The notes beneath the pieces are model-generated. The model saw nothing but the letters and a program-made list of their open reading frames with translations, ran no database searches and had not been told where the DNA came from. This document shows, one piece after another, positions 15,806-23,352 of a stretch of 49,174 bases of DNA (position 1 is the first letter of the stretch; each line of letters opens with the position of its first letter). Made by a program: the position numbers and the translations under genes. The DNA is taken from contig NZ_LZNS01000001.1 of NCBI RefSeq assembly GCF_001984575.1, positions 5,029,882 through 5,079,055 of the forward strand, in the 5' to 3' direction. This stretch comes from Streptomyces sp. MP131-18 (GTDB lineage Bacteria; Actinomycetota; Actinomycetes; Streptomycetales; Streptomycetaceae).

Positions 15806-16279
15806 GTGGCTATGACGAACGACGATCCGTGGCTGAGCGACGATGAGCAGTACATGTGGCGGCAATGGATGGGCCTCGACGCGGAGCTTCTGGCAACGCT
15901 CAACCGCGAGATGCAGGCCGACGCCGGGCTGTCCAGCCCGGACTACCAAGTGCTCGTCGTGCTGACCGACTCCGTCGAAGGGCGCATTCGGGTATCCGAC
16001 CTGGCGGCAGCGTTGCAGTGGGAGCGCAGTCGGGTGTCCCACCACGTCGCGCGGATGGAGAAACGGGGTCTGGTGTCCCGACTTGGGTGCGTGGACGACG
16101 GCCGTGGCGCCTTCGTCCGCATCACCGAGACGGGGCGGACGGCCATCGAGCGTGCCGCGCCCGGCCACGTACGCGCCGTACGGCGCCTGGTGTTCGACGC
16201 GCTCACCGCGAATGAGGTGGCTCAGCTCGGCGAGATCTTCCACCGGCTACGGTCTCGCGCCGGTCTGTCAGCCGAATGA
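15806..16279 (+). CDS. MarR-family transcriptional regulator
   Basis: Winged-helix repressor of 157 aa. The DNA-binding core is IRVSDLAAALQWERSRVSHHVARMEKRGLVSR followed by the wing DDGRGAFVRITETG, with N- and C-terminal helices (from WRQWMGLDAELLATLNREM and from AAPGHVRAVRRLVF) forming the dimer interface. GTG 15806 follows TAGACT (15794-15799) by 6 nt, so the message is very probably leaderless. It is divergent from the SDR gene with TGAC/GTCA palindromes between, which predicts autorepression and control of the SDR. Ligand unknown; phenolic or electrophilic compounds are common in the family. Confidence 0.93.
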   Translation: MAMTNDDPWLSDDEQYMWRQWMGLDAELLATLNREMQADAGLSSPDYQVLVVLTDSVEGRIRVSDLAAALQWERSRVSHHVARMEKRGLVSRLGCVDDGRGAFVRITETGRTAIERAAPGHVRAVRRLVFDALTANEVAQLGEIFHRLRSRAGLSAE

Positions 16280-16422
16280 AGCACGGGCACGGCCGGTCTT
16301 TCTGACCTGATGACCCCGGGGCGGCCTTGGTGAGAGGTGACCTCCGCGGCAGCGGTCCCGGGGTGTGCCTGACGAGCGCCCCGGTGCGCGGCCCACGATG
16401 CGGCGGCCTCCGCCCAGGCCGC

Positions 16423-16965
16423 TCAGGTGGTGCGCCGTTTCGCGCGGTAGGCGCGCATCTTTGAACGTGCGCCGCACAGCTGCATCGAACACCAGCGGCG
16501 CCGCCCCGCCGGGCTGTGGTCGTAGTACGCCCAGCGGCAGTTCTCCGCCTCGCACGCCTTGAGCCGCCGCCAGGTGCCGTCGGCCTCGGCGGCGGCGATC
16601 GTCGCCGCGAGCCGGGCGGTCAGCGCCCGCGCACCGGTCAGCCCGGCCGCGGGGTGCAGCGTGGCGTTGCCCGTGGCGCCGTCGACGTGGAGCGTCAGCG
16701 GAGCGTCGGCGAGCAGGTCTGTCAGGTCGGCGGCCGAACGGGGCGGCATCGCGCGCCCGGTGTGCGCGGCGCACGCGGCGCGCAGCGCCTCGCGCAGGCG
16801 CACGACGGCGGGCATGTCGTCCGCGGTCAGCGCGACGTCCGCGGCGCGCATCAGCACTTCGAGCCCGTCCGGCGTGGCCAGCGCGTCGCGTCCGGCTGTC
16901 ACGTCGAAGGTGTTGACCAGCGTCTCGACGAGGACGAGCCCGCTCGGCGTCGTTCGCTCTCCCAC
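16423..16965 (-). CDS. CGNR zinc-finger / ABATE-domain putative regulator
   Basis: Protein of 180 aa with an N-terminal ABATE-type helical domain (LVETLVNTFDVTAGRDALATPDG) and a C-terminal CGNR zinc finger. The finger has its metal ligands in ACEAENCRWAYYDHSP and RWCSMQLCG; the name-giving CGNR is CGAR here. These proteins are thought to be stress-linked transcription factors, but few have been studied. GTG 16965 has no clear ribosome-binding site. It is divergent from a VOC-domain gene with the palindrome GGTAACCGTTACC between them, a plausible shared operator. The 143 bp between this gene and marR downstream holds only GC-rich dyads and no gene I can support. Confidence 0.88.
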   Translation of the reverse strand: MGERTTPSGLVLVETLVNTFDVTAGRDALATPDGLEVLMRAADVALTADDMPAVVRLREALRAACAAHTGRAMPPRSAADLTDLLADAPLTLHVDGATGNATLHPAAGLTGARALTARLAATIAAAEADGTWRRLKACEAENCRWAYYDHSPAGRRRWCSMQLCGARSKMRAYRAKRRTT

Positions 16966-16998
16966 GCTTGCAACGTTACTGGCAAGCCGCCATCATGA

Positions 16999-17011
16999 GG
17001 TAACCGTTACC
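16999..17011. promoter_or_regulatory. Perfect palindrome between the CGNR and VOC genes
   Basis: GGTAACCGTTACC has 6-bp arms around a central C. Related GTAAC words recur nearby: AACGTTAC at 16972-16979 and GGGTAAC at 17038-17044. The spacing suggests an operator for a dimeric regulator, the adjacent CGNR protein being the first candidate. Confidence 0.5.
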
Positions 17012-17058
17012 CGAAGGACTCGGATAGGGGTAACGCCGCTCGGAGGAAGAGGTGCGTC

Positions 17059-17427
17059 ATGGCTGTCGCCACGATGGGAGTAACCGTTCTCGACTGTCGT
17101 AGTCCCCGGGAGCTGGCCGAGTTCTACGCGGCCGTGCTGGACTGGCGGATCGAGGGCGAGGGGGAGTGGATCGAGCTGATCGGGCCGCACGGGCGGCAGC
17201 TCGCGTTCCAGGAGTCCCCCGGCCACCGGCCGCCGCAGTGGCCGGGCACCGAGATGCCGCAGCAGTTCCACCTGGACCTCGATGTCCCGCGGGAGCGGCT
17301 GGACGCGGCGGAGGCCGAGGTGCTGCGTCTGGGCGCGAGGCTCCTCGAAGGCGACGACGGCGGCCGACGCGACTGGCGGGTCTACGCCGACCCGGCCGGG
17401 CACCCGTTCTGTCTCTGCGTCCACTGA
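17059..17427 (+). CDS. VOC-family (glyoxalase-like) protein
   Basis: Protein of 122 aa with a single vicinal-oxygen-chelate unit: GVTVLDCRSPRELAEFYAAVLDW opens the first beta-alpha-beta-beta-beta module, and QQFHLDLDVPRERLDAAEAEVLRLGARLL the second. It ends DPAGHPFCLCVH, the usual C-terminal strand. Members bind metals, drugs or small metabolites, and this short glyoxalase-like type is usually uncharacterised. GAGGTG lies before ATG 17059. A 9-bp-stem hairpin follows the stop codon. Divergent CGNR regulator upstream. Confidence 0.87.
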   Translation: MAVATMGVTVLDCRSPRELAEFYAAVLDWRIEGEGEWIELIGPHGRQLAFQESPGHRPPQWPGTEMPQQFHLDLDVPRERLDAAEAEVLRLGARLLEGDDGGRRDWRVYADPAGHPFCLCVH

Positions 17428-17442
17428 AGCCCGCCCGCCGCA

Positions 17443-17468
17443 CGCCCCGCCGGGGGTAAGGCGGGGCG
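17443..17468 (+). terminator. Hairpin terminator after the VOC gene
   Basis: CGCCCCGCC (17443-17451) pairs perfectly with GGCGGGGCG (17460-17468) around an 8-nt loop, 16 bp after the stop codon. No U-tract follows, as is usual in streptomycetes. Confidence 0.6.
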
Positions 17469-17553
17469 AACGGCGAGCCTCCCGGTCCGTGCGCTCCGTC
17501 CCGCGTGGGCCCCTGCCGCATCGTGCGCCGACGCGGGCCCGGCGGAACGGGGG

Positions 17554-17612
17554 GCGCAAGACCCGGAATTCCTGCCCCGTTTCCGCCGGGAGGTCGCCGA
17601 CGTCCGGTCGGC
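17554..17612 (+). pseudogene. Fragment of a Ser/Thr kinase gene (N-lobe)
   Basis: Reading gcg-caa-gac from 17554 gives AQDPEFLPRFRREVADV, the kinase segment between the catalytic lysine and helix C. By hand alignment 17554-17598 matches 11225-11269 of the receptor kinase gene at 40 of 45 bases, including 15 identical bases in a row (17558-17572). No start codon, Gly loop, lysine or catalytic loop is present, so it is a relic. Confidence 0.75.
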
Positions 17613-17682
17613 CGGGGCCGGTGATCGGCACGTTCAGGCGATGGGTGCCGCGCATGCGCCGGAACAGGCCGTGAAGGTCCGT
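17613..17682 (-). pseudogene. Fragment of an LCP-family gene (C-terminal signature)
   Basis: On the minus strand the stretch reads DLHGLFRRMRGTHRLNVPIT, matching DLRGLFWGMRGAERMNVPVA near the C-terminus of the LCP gene 1 kb away (plus-strand 18634-18703). About four bases in five are identical by hand alignment. There is no continuous frame on either side. Confidence 0.72.
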
Positions 17683-17687
17683 CCCGG

Positions 17688-17804
17688 ATGCCGGTGGTGC
17701 CGGTGCGGGACTCCAAGGTGCGGGGTGGGGCGATACTCGCGTTCGGGCCCCGGCCCGGGTCCGGCTTCGTGACGGCGGTCAAGGACGGTCGGCTGCCCGG
17801 CTGA
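17688..17804 (+). pseudogene. C-terminal fragment of a DUF397 gene
   Basis: A 38-codon frame from ATG 17688 to TGA 17802-17804 begins MPVVPVRDSKVRGGAILAFG, the conserved 'vaVRDSKdpdGp.laF' core and C-terminus of DUF397 proteins. The N-terminal half of the domain (the W-x-K-S-S and C-V-E motifs) is missing upstream, and the helix-turn-helix partner usual for DUF397 is absent. Confidence 0.7.
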
Positions 17805-17813
17805 CCGGCCAGG

Positions 17814-18227
17814 TCAGACTTTGATGACGGTGACCCGCCCGCCGCACAGTGCGGTGAGATCCTCCGGGTCGGAGGTGAGTGCGGTGACGGGCCCCGGCGC
17901 CGCGAGGGCGGTGGCGCAAAGGATCGCGTCGATGGCGTACTTGTGACCGTGCAGCCCGGCGCCGGCGAGCAGGGCCGCGGCGTGGCGGGCGATGGGCTCG
18001 CTGACCGGCTCGACAATGATGCGCGACAGGGTCCATTCCAGGGCCGGTCGGTTGGTCCTGGGATGGACCACTTCCACCAGCGTGGCCGCGCTGGTGACCA
18101 CGCGCATGTCGTCGGCCTGCGCCACAGCGAGCCACCCGGTCACCTCGCGATCGCGCAGGACCGCTTTGCTCAGTCCTTCGCTGTCGACGACGAGGGTGCC
18201 CCCCGAGGTGGGGAGGGAAGGCGTCAC
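17814..18227 (-). CDS. PIN-domain protein, VapC-like toxin
   Basis: Putative Mg-dependent RNase toxin of 137 aa. The four acidic PIN positions are present: Asp15 (LVVDSEG), Glu52 (TLVEVV), Asp100 (YAIDAILCATA) and Asp120 (LTSDPEDL). The GTG start overlaps the TGA of the upstream gene by the four bases GTGA, so the two are translationally coupled. The upstream gene is a ribbon-helix-helix-like antitoxin candidate, the standard VapBC order. The target RNA is unknown. It lies beside the gene-fragment graveyard, which fits a history of insertion and loss here. Confidence 0.85.
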   Translation of the reverse strand: MTPSLPTSGGTLVVDSEGLSKAVLRDREVTGWLAVAQADDMRVVTSAATLVEVVHPRTNRPALEWTLSRIIVEPVSEPIARHAAALLAGAGLHGHKYAIDAILCATALAAPGPVTALTSDPEDLTALCGGRVTVIKV

Positions 18228-18487
18228 GCGGCGTTCGTCCCGGTCTGCGTCTGCTGTCGGCGGGCGTCCTGGAGCCGGTCCCTCAGGGACTGGATCTCCT
18301 CTTCCGTGATGGGGCCGTGCTCGGCCTCCGCGACGGAGATGAGCTCGTCGAGATTGTCGCGTTCGATCTGGCGGGCCACGGCTGCCGCAACGTAGGCGGA
18401 CAGGCCGGAGGGGCCGCTGCGGGCGCGGGCGGCCTCCGCGATGTTGCGTGGCATGGTGATCGAGTACTTATTGGTGGGCTCATTCAT
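18224..18487 (-). CDS. Ribbon-helix-helix-like antitoxin (VapB-like)
   Basis: Small 87-aa protein. Its N-terminus KYSITMPRNIAEAARARSG looks like the DNA-binding strand and first helix of an Arc/MetJ-type antitoxin, followed by GLSAYVAAAVARQIERDNLDEL. The acidic and polar C-terminus, EEEIQSLRDRLQDARRQ, would wrap the toxin. ATG 18487 is preceded by TAGCGT at 7 nt, so the message is probably leaderless. Two ATGCCAC repeats 21 bp apart flank that -10 element and overlap the start codon, a likely autoregulatory site. It overlaps the PIN gene by 4 bp. Confidence 0.8.
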   Translation of the reverse strand: MNEPTNKYSITMPRNIAEAARARSGPSGLSAYVAAAVARQIERDNLDELISVAEAEHGPITEEEIQSLRDRLQDARRQQTQTGTNAA

Positions 18488-18513
18488 GCCACTGACGCTA
18501 CCTGAAATGCCAC
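18486..18513. promoter_or_regulatory. Direct repeats at the vapB start, candidate autoregulatory operator
   Basis: ATGCCAC occurs at 18486-18492 and 18507-18513, exactly 21 bp (two helical turns) apart. The -10 element TAGCGT of the antitoxin gene (minus strand) lies between the copies. Spacing and position suit binding by an RHH antitoxin. Confidence 0.45.
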
Positions 18514-18528
18514 CAGTCCGGAACGGGC

Positions 18529-19803
18529 TCACTCGCGGCCGACCGTCACCTCTTCGTCGTTCTTCAGCTGTGCCATCAGCTGCTCCACCTGGCCGTCGTC
18601 CCACAGCACCGCCGAGCCCGCCGAGGTCTCGTAGCCGGGGTCGGCGACCGGAACGTTCATGCGTTCGGCGCCGCGCATGCCCCAGAAGAGGCCGCGCAGG
18701 TCCCACAGGCTCATATCCTCGTCCACGATGAGCGAGTCGAGGCTCGCGTTCATCGTCGGGAACAGCCGGAACGGGTTCAGCAGCGTGGACGGTGACGCGG
18801 CCTGGTCGGCGAGGGTCCCGAGGAACTCCTGCTGGTTCTGCGTGCGGCCGAGGTCGCCCATCGCCTCCTGATAGCGCTGCCGGTTGAACGCCAGGGACTC
18901 CGCGCCGTCGAGGCGCTGGCAGCCCGCCTCGAAGTCGGCACCGGAGTTGTCGTCCTGGATCGGCTCGTCGAAGCACATCTCGACGCCGCCGAGCGCGTCC
19001 ACCACGTTCGCGAAGCCGCCGAAGCCGATCTCCGCGTAGTGGTCGATGCGCAGGCCGGTGTTGTGCTCGATGGTCCGCACCAGCAGTTCGGGGCCCTCGA
19101 TCGAGTAGGCGGCGTTCAGCTTCTGCTCCTGGGCCGGGATGCGGTTGCCGGAGACGGAGCCGGTGAACTCCGGGATCGTCACCCAGGAGTCGCGCGGGAA
19201 GCTGACCATGGTGTTCCCGTTGTCGCCGACGTGCAGCAGCATGATCGTGTCCGTGCGCTGGCCCTCGGTGCTGCCGGTGTGCAGCTCCTGCTGCTCCTCC
19301 TCGCTCAGGCCCTCGCGGCTGTCGGAGCCGACTATGAGGTAGTTCGTCCCCTTGCCCGCCGTCGGGCGGTCCTCGACCGAGGCGAGGTCGACCTCGCGGC
19401 GCAGCTTGCTGTCGGCCCAGAAGTACGTGGCGACGGACGTGACCAGCAGCACGACCACCAGGCCGAGCGCGGTGAACCCGATGCGGCGGCGCCAGTTGCG
19501 CGTCCGCGGGGGACGCGGGTCGTCGCGGAAGCCGTCGTCGGCGTACGGGTCCCGCGGCGGGCCGGGCGGGGGCTGAGCGGTGCGGCTCGCGGCGCCTCGG
19601 TAGACCTGGCCGTCGCTGTACCCGGAGTCGTAGACCGGCCCCCGGGCCGGCTCCGCCTGCTGCGGATGGCGCGGCTGCGGCTGTCTCGGTACATGCGGCA
19701 TCACGCGGGCGCTCTCGGGGCGCGCGCTGCCGCTGCCCCGTCCGTAGCGGTCCCGGGTTCGGGGCTGGTCGTCGTCGGTCCACCCGTCGGGCCAGTCGCT
19801 CAT
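18529..19803 (-). CDS. LCP-family protein A (LytR-CpsA-Psr ligase)
   Basis: Membrane enzyme of 424 aa expected to transfer an undecaprenyl-linked polymer to peptidoglycan. Residues 1-105 are a charged, Pro/Arg-rich cytoplasmic tail, followed by one transmembrane helix at about 107-130 (GFTALGLVVVLLVTSVATYF). The LCP domain follows, with NYLIVGSDSREGL, RTDTIMLLHV, FPRDSWVTIP, QKLNAAYSIEG, and FNRQRYQEAMGDLGRTQNQQ, holding the Arg and Asp residues that bind the lipid pyrophosphate. There is no LytR_C tail. ATG 19803 has only a weak AGGC upstream. It is divergent from the thioesterase. Its C-terminal signature is duplicated in the relic at 17613-17682. Confidence 0.9.
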   Translation of the reverse strand: MSDWPDGWTDDDQPRTRDRYGRGSGSARPESARVMPHVPRQPQPRHPQQAEPARGPVYDSGYSDGQVYRGAASRTAQPPPGPPRDPYADDGFRDDPRPPRTRNWRRRIGFTALGLVVVLLVTSVATYFWADSKLRREVDLASVEDRPTAGKGTNYLIVGSDSREGLSEEEQQELHTGSTEGQRTDTIMLLHVGDNGNTMVSFPRDSWVTIPEFTGSVSGNRIPAQEQKLNAAYSIEGPELLVRTIEHNTGLRIDHYAEIGFGGFANVVDALGGVEMCFDEPIQDDNSGADFEAGCQRLDGAESLAFNRQRYQEAMGDLGRTQNQQEFLGTLADQAASPSTLLNPFRLFPTMNASLDSLIVDEDMSLWDLRGLFWGMRGAERMNVPVADPGYETSAGSAVLWDDGQVEQLMAQLKNDEEVTVGRE

Positions 19804-19911
19804 AACATGCCAGTCTGCCTGCCGCGCGTGATCGACTGGGTCGCGGGGCGGGGAATGTGGCAGACCTGATGCATTCCGGCGGCGCGCGTGACCGGCGCTT
19901 ACGCTGTCTTT

Positions 19912-20436
19912 ATGGCCGAACTTCCCGAACCGTCCGGACTTCCGGGCAAGCCCACCACCGCGTCGCGCACCACGCTGTCGCACATCATGACGCAGAACGA
20001 GGTGAACCTGCTCGGCACCGTGCACGGCGGCGTGATCATGAAGCTCGTCGACGACGCGGCGGGCGCCGTCGCGGGGCGGCACTCGGAGGGTCCGGCCGTC
20101 ACCGCCTCCATGGACGAGATGGTCTTCCTGGAACCGGTCAACGTGGGCGACCTCGTCCACGTCCACGCCCAGGTCAACTGGACCGGCAGGACCTCCATGG
20201 AGATCGGGGTCAAGGTGCTCGCCGAGCGCTGGAACGAGTCGACGCCCGCGACCCGCGTCGCCACCGCGTACCTCGTCTTCGCCGCGGTCGACGAGAACGG
20301 CAAGCCGCGGCGCGTGCCGCCCGTCGTGCCCGGCAACGACCGCGACCGCCGGCGCTTCCAGGAGGCGCAGATCCGCCGCACGCACCGGCTGGCCAGGCGG
20401 CGGGAGATCACGGAGTCGCGGCAGCGGCCCCTGTGA
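19912..20436 (+). CDS. Acyl-CoA thioesterase (hotdog fold, 4HBT)
   Basis: Single-hotdog acyl-CoA hydrolase of 174 aa, similar to the cytosolic YciA/BACH group. TQNEVNLLGTVHGGVIMKLVDDAAGAVAGRHS contains the long central helix and the catalytic Asn/Asp region, and the 'GRTSMEIGVKVLAE' strand closes the sheet. The C-terminus is basic (RDRRRFQEAQIRRTHRLARRR). TACGCT at 19900-19905 stands 6 nt before ATG 19912, so the message is probably leaderless. Its stop codon abuts that of the convergent DUF1992 gene, together spelling TGATCA with no gap. Confidence 0.9.
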   Translation: MAELPEPSGLPGKPTTASRTTLSHIMTQNEVNLLGTVHGGVIMKLVDDAAGAVAGRHSEGPAVTASMDEMVFLEPVNVGDLVHVHAQVNWTGRTSMEIGVKVLAERWNESTPATRVATAYLVFAAVDENGKPRRVPPVVPGNDRDRRRFQEAQIRRTHRLARRREITESRQRPL

Positions 20437-20847
20437 TCAGGCCGTTCTACCGGCGTGCCGGGCGCGCCACTCGCGGACGATGCGCTCGGTGTCGAAGGGC
20501 GCCATGTTCAGCGGGGGGCCGTCCGGCGGGTGCCGGATCGCCTCGCGGATCCTGTCGTTGACGTCCTCGATGATCCGCCGCGCCTCGTCCGCGCTGCGCG
20601 CCGACTTCGCCGCCGCGAGCGCCTCCTCGGCCTCCCTGCGCAGCGCCAGGCTGGGCGGCAGGAAGGACAGCTGCTCGCGGGCCATCTTCTCCCGCACCCA
20701 CCACAGATCGTCGTAGGGCTGGTCGAGGCCGCTCAGCGGCTTGCCCGCGCCCGGCAGGTCCGCGAAGTCGCCGCGCTGCTCCGCTTCGCGGATCTGCCGG
20801 TCGACCCAGGACTCGGTGGAGATGCCGGGCGGCTTGCGTTCTGTCAT
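20437..20847 (-). CDS. DUF1992 (DnaJ-homologue-like) protein
   Basis: Protein of 136 aa almost entirely made of the DUF1992 domain: SWVDRQIREAEQRGDF, LPGAGKPL, YDDLWWVREKMAREQLSFLPPSLALRREAE. The family is widespread and annotated as DnaJ-like, but its function is not established. A helical C-terminal half (ARRIIEDVNDRIREAIRHPPDG) is typical. ATG 20847 is preceded by a G-rich stretch. It is followed immediately by the convergent thioesterase. Confidence 0.9.
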   Translation of the reverse strand: MTERKPPGISTESWVDRQIREAEQRGDFADLPGAGKPLSGLDQPYDDLWWVREKMAREQLSFLPPSLALRREAEEALAAAKSARSADEARRIIEDVNDRIREAIRHPPDGPPLNMAPFDTERIVREWRARHAGRTA

Positions 20848-20933
20848 GGCGGGACCCCCGTTCGGGCGGTGGCACGGCGGCGCGACGAGCGCCCCTCCAT
20901 GGTATGCGGCGGCCCTTCGGGCCCCAGCGCCTC

Positions 20934-21839
20934 TTACAGCCGGGCGATGTTGGCGTGGCGCTGGCGTGGGGCGCGGCGTGCCGGGGCGATGCCGGTCAGC
21001 AGGACCAGCCGTGCCGCGCGGTGCCGTTGCCCGGTGTACGGGGCGAGCAGCTCCAGCATGCGCGCGTCGTCGGCGCCGTCCTCGCCGCCGAGCGCGAAGC
21101 CGATGATGCGCGGCAGGTGCAGGTCGCCGACGGTGATCGCGTCCGGGGCGCCGATGGCGCGTTGCAGTGCCTCGGCCGCCGTCCACGGGCCGATGCCGGG
21201 GATCGCCTGCAACCGGGCCATGGCGGCGGGGAGTTCCATGGTCGCCGCCTCCTCCATGCGGCGCGCCGCCCGCACCGCGCGCACCACGGCGGCGGACCGT
21301 TTGCCGTCCACGCCCGCGCGGTGCCAGTCCCAGGAGGGGATGCGGGCGAACGTCCGCGGGTCCGGCATGACGTACATGCCGAGACCGGCGCCGGGACCCG
21401 GCGCGGGCTCGCCGAACCACTTCAGCAGCCGCCGCCAGGAGCGGTAGGCGTCCTCCGTGGTGACCCGCTGCTCCAGCACGGACGGGATCAGCGATTCGAG
21501 CACGAGGCCGGTCCTGATCAGCCGCACCCCGCGGTGGCGCCGCAGCGCGGCGGCGACCAGCCGGTGGTGGGCCACGAACGCGCCGGGGTCGTCCTCGGCG
21601 CCCAGCAGCGCAGGCAGCCGACTCAGCAGCCAGTCGGCGCCGGGGCCCCAGGCCGTCGCCCCGACGCGTGCGCCCGGCACCAGCCGCAGCGTCGCCGGGC
21701 CGAGCGGGGTGCGGGTCGCGCGCCACACCGTTCCGTCGCGCTCCGCGCGGAACGCCGGGTCGTACGGCCCGCGCCGCAGCACGAGCAGGCTGCGGCGCAG
21801 GTCGTACGGCTCCGGCGGGGTCCACGTGCGGTCGGGCAT
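20934..21839 (-). CDS. DNA-3-methyladenine glycosylase / AlkA-like HhH-GPD protein
   Basis: Base-excision repair enzyme of 301 aa. The N-terminal half is an AlkA-type beta-rich domain, and the helix-hairpin-helix is LQAIPGIGPWTAAEALQRAIG. The catalytic Asp of the GPD loop is Asp239 in AITVGDLHLPR. Expected role: flipping out and excising alkylated purines. The protein is close in length to other actinobacterial AlkA homologues. ATG 21839 is the first in-frame start. Its neighbours give no functional link. Confidence 0.9.
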   Translation of the reverse strand: MPDRTWTPPEPYDLRRSLLVLRRGPYDPAFRAERDGTVWRATRTPLGPATLRLVPGARVGATAWGPGADWLLSRLPALLGAEDDPGAFVAHHRLVAAALRRHRGVRLIRTGLVLESLIPSVLEQRVTTEDAYRSWRRLLKWFGEPAPGPGAGLGMYVMPDPRTFARIPSWDWHRAGVDGKRSAAVVRAVRAARRMEEAATMELPAAMARLQAIPGIGPWTAAEALQRAIGAPDAITVGDLHLPRIIGFALGGEDGADDARMLELLAPYTGQRHRAARLVLLTGIAPARRAPRQRHANIARL

Positions 21840-21897
21840 GACGGGCAGGCTACGCGCAGGCCGGCCGGGCGGCCGTCACCCGCCCCCGCCGGACGCC

Positions 21898-23214
21898 TCA
21901 GCGCCCCTGGAGGCGGGCGGCGGTGCTGCGCACGGTGCCCAGGTCGCCGTACAGCTCGTCGCCCGGGCAGTCGGTGGCGTAGCCGTCGCGGTGGCCGGAG
22001 ATGTTCTTCATCCTGACCGTCGTGCCCGCCGCGTACTTGCCGCCGCCCGAGGTGCGGTTGCGGGTGCCCTGCGGGTTGCCGTCGTGCAGCCCGAGCTTCC
22101 ACGCCGTCAGCAGGGACAGCGCGTCGCGCACGTCGCGCCCCGGGTCCTTGGAGGAGTAGGTGCCGAGCACGGCCACGCCCATGCTGTTGTGGTTGAAGCC
22201 GTAGGTGTGGGCGCCCTGCACCGGCTCGGCGACGCCACCGGCCCTGCCCTCGTAGATCTTGCCGCACTTGTCGACGAAGAAGTTGTAGCCGACGTCCCGC
22301 CAGCCCTGGCTCTGCACGTGGTAGCGGTAGATGCCGCGCAGGACCGAGGGCACCTCGGAGCAGGTGTAGCTGTTGCTGCCGGCCGTGTGGTGCACGAACG
22401 CGGTCTTCACGCTGTTCGTGTACACGAACCCGCTTTCCCGCAGGCCCTCGTCCGCGCCCCAGCCGGAACGGATGGTGATGGGCGGGCGCGGGCCCTCGTG
22501 CTTCCCGGCCGCCGCCGCGCCGGAGCCGCCGGCGCGCGCCTCGGCGCCCGCGTCGGGGCCGGTGCCCGCGTCGGTGCCGGGGCCGGTCGCGGGCAGGGTT
22601 TCCCCGCTGCCCTCCCGCTGGCCCGGGTCGACGAGTTCGAGCCGCAGGCCCGCGGGCAGCGCGGGCGCCGGCTCGCCGTCGTGGGGCACGACGCGCACGC
22701 GCACCCCGTCGGAGGCGCCGACCCACAGCGGGGCGGTGCCGCCGCGCACCCCGGCGTCCCCGGCCTCGGCCGAGCCGGGGTCGGGCGCGTGCGCGGACTG
22801 CGGGTCCAGGTCGGTCCAGGCGGACCAGTCGCCGGTGTCCGCCGCGCGCGTGCGCACCTGCACCACGCCGGGCAGTCCGGCCGCCGGGTCGTCCCAGATG
22901 ACGCCGAGCAGGGAGAACGGTTCGGTGTCCGTCGCGGGCAGGCCCTGGGTACCGGCCGGCTCCGCGGTCTCCGGCGTCCCGGCCGGGTCGCCCCCGGCGC
23001 GGGTTCCGACGTCGAGCGGCTGGAGCGCGAGTGACTGAACGCCGCCGGCCCGGGCCGCTGCCTGCGACCGGTGCCCGTCCTGCGGCGGGCTCGCCGTCAG
23101 GGCGGCGGCGCCGGCGGGGAACAGCAGAGGAACGACGAGTGCCGCGGCGCAGGCGGCGCCCAGCGTGGAAGCGGAAACGGATGCAATGACAGAAGAAGGG
23201 AGAAAAGAACGCAT
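21898..23214 (-). CDS. Secreted N-acetylmuramoyl-L-alanine amidase (PGRP/Ami_2 type)
   Basis: Peptidoglycan amidase of 438 aa that would cut the lactoyl-L-Ala bond outside the cell. It has a signal peptide (SVIASVSASTLGAACAAALVV), then about 200 residues of low-complexity Ala/Gly/Pro spacer with a strand-rich segment (WSAWTDLDPQ). The PGRP domain begins near ITIRSGWGADE and carries its zinc ligands in AFVHHTAGSNSY and in GHRDGYATDCPG. ATG 23214 is chosen because the longer frame adds polar residues before the signal peptide; a CAAGAT lies 6 nt upstream, so the message may be leaderless. It sits inside the LCP block, consistent with wall remodelling. Confidence 0.9.
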   Translation of the reverse strand: MRSFLPSSVIASVSASTLGAACAAALVVPLLFPAGAAALTASPPQDGHRSQAAARAGGVQSLALQPLDVGTRAGGDPAGTPETAEPAGTQGLPATDTEPFSLLGVIWDDPAAGLPGVVQVRTRAADTGDWSAWTDLDPQSAHAPDPGSAEAGDAGVRGGTAPLWVGASDGVRVRVVPHDGEPAPALPAGLRLELVDPGQREGSGETLPATGPGTDAGTGPDAGAEARAGGSGAAAAGKHEGPRPPITIRSGWGADEGLRESGFVYTNSVKTAFVHHTAGSNSYTCSEVPSVLRGIYRYHVQSQGWRDVGYNFFVDKCGKIYEGRAGGVAEPVQGAHTYGFNHNSMGVAVLGTYSSKDPGRDVRDALSLLTAWKLGLHDGNPQGTRNRTSGGGKYAAGTTVRMKNISGHRDGYATDCPGDELYGDLGTVRSTAARLQGR

Positions 23215-23352
23215 ATCCGGATCTTGGGCATAGCACATCACATCTGTCTATTCGTGGAGTGACCGCATGGTGACTTCGGGTGACGTGCGCGCGGGTGGTG
23301 TCCGCCGAGGGCGGCGGCCGGGGCCGGGCCGCGCGGGCGTACGCTTTCGCGG

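Noticed and set aside
20934..23236. Long overlapping frames on both strands across the AlkA-like and amidase genes
   Set aside because: They are low-complexity shadows. The glycosylase and amidase frames carry the catalytic motifs.
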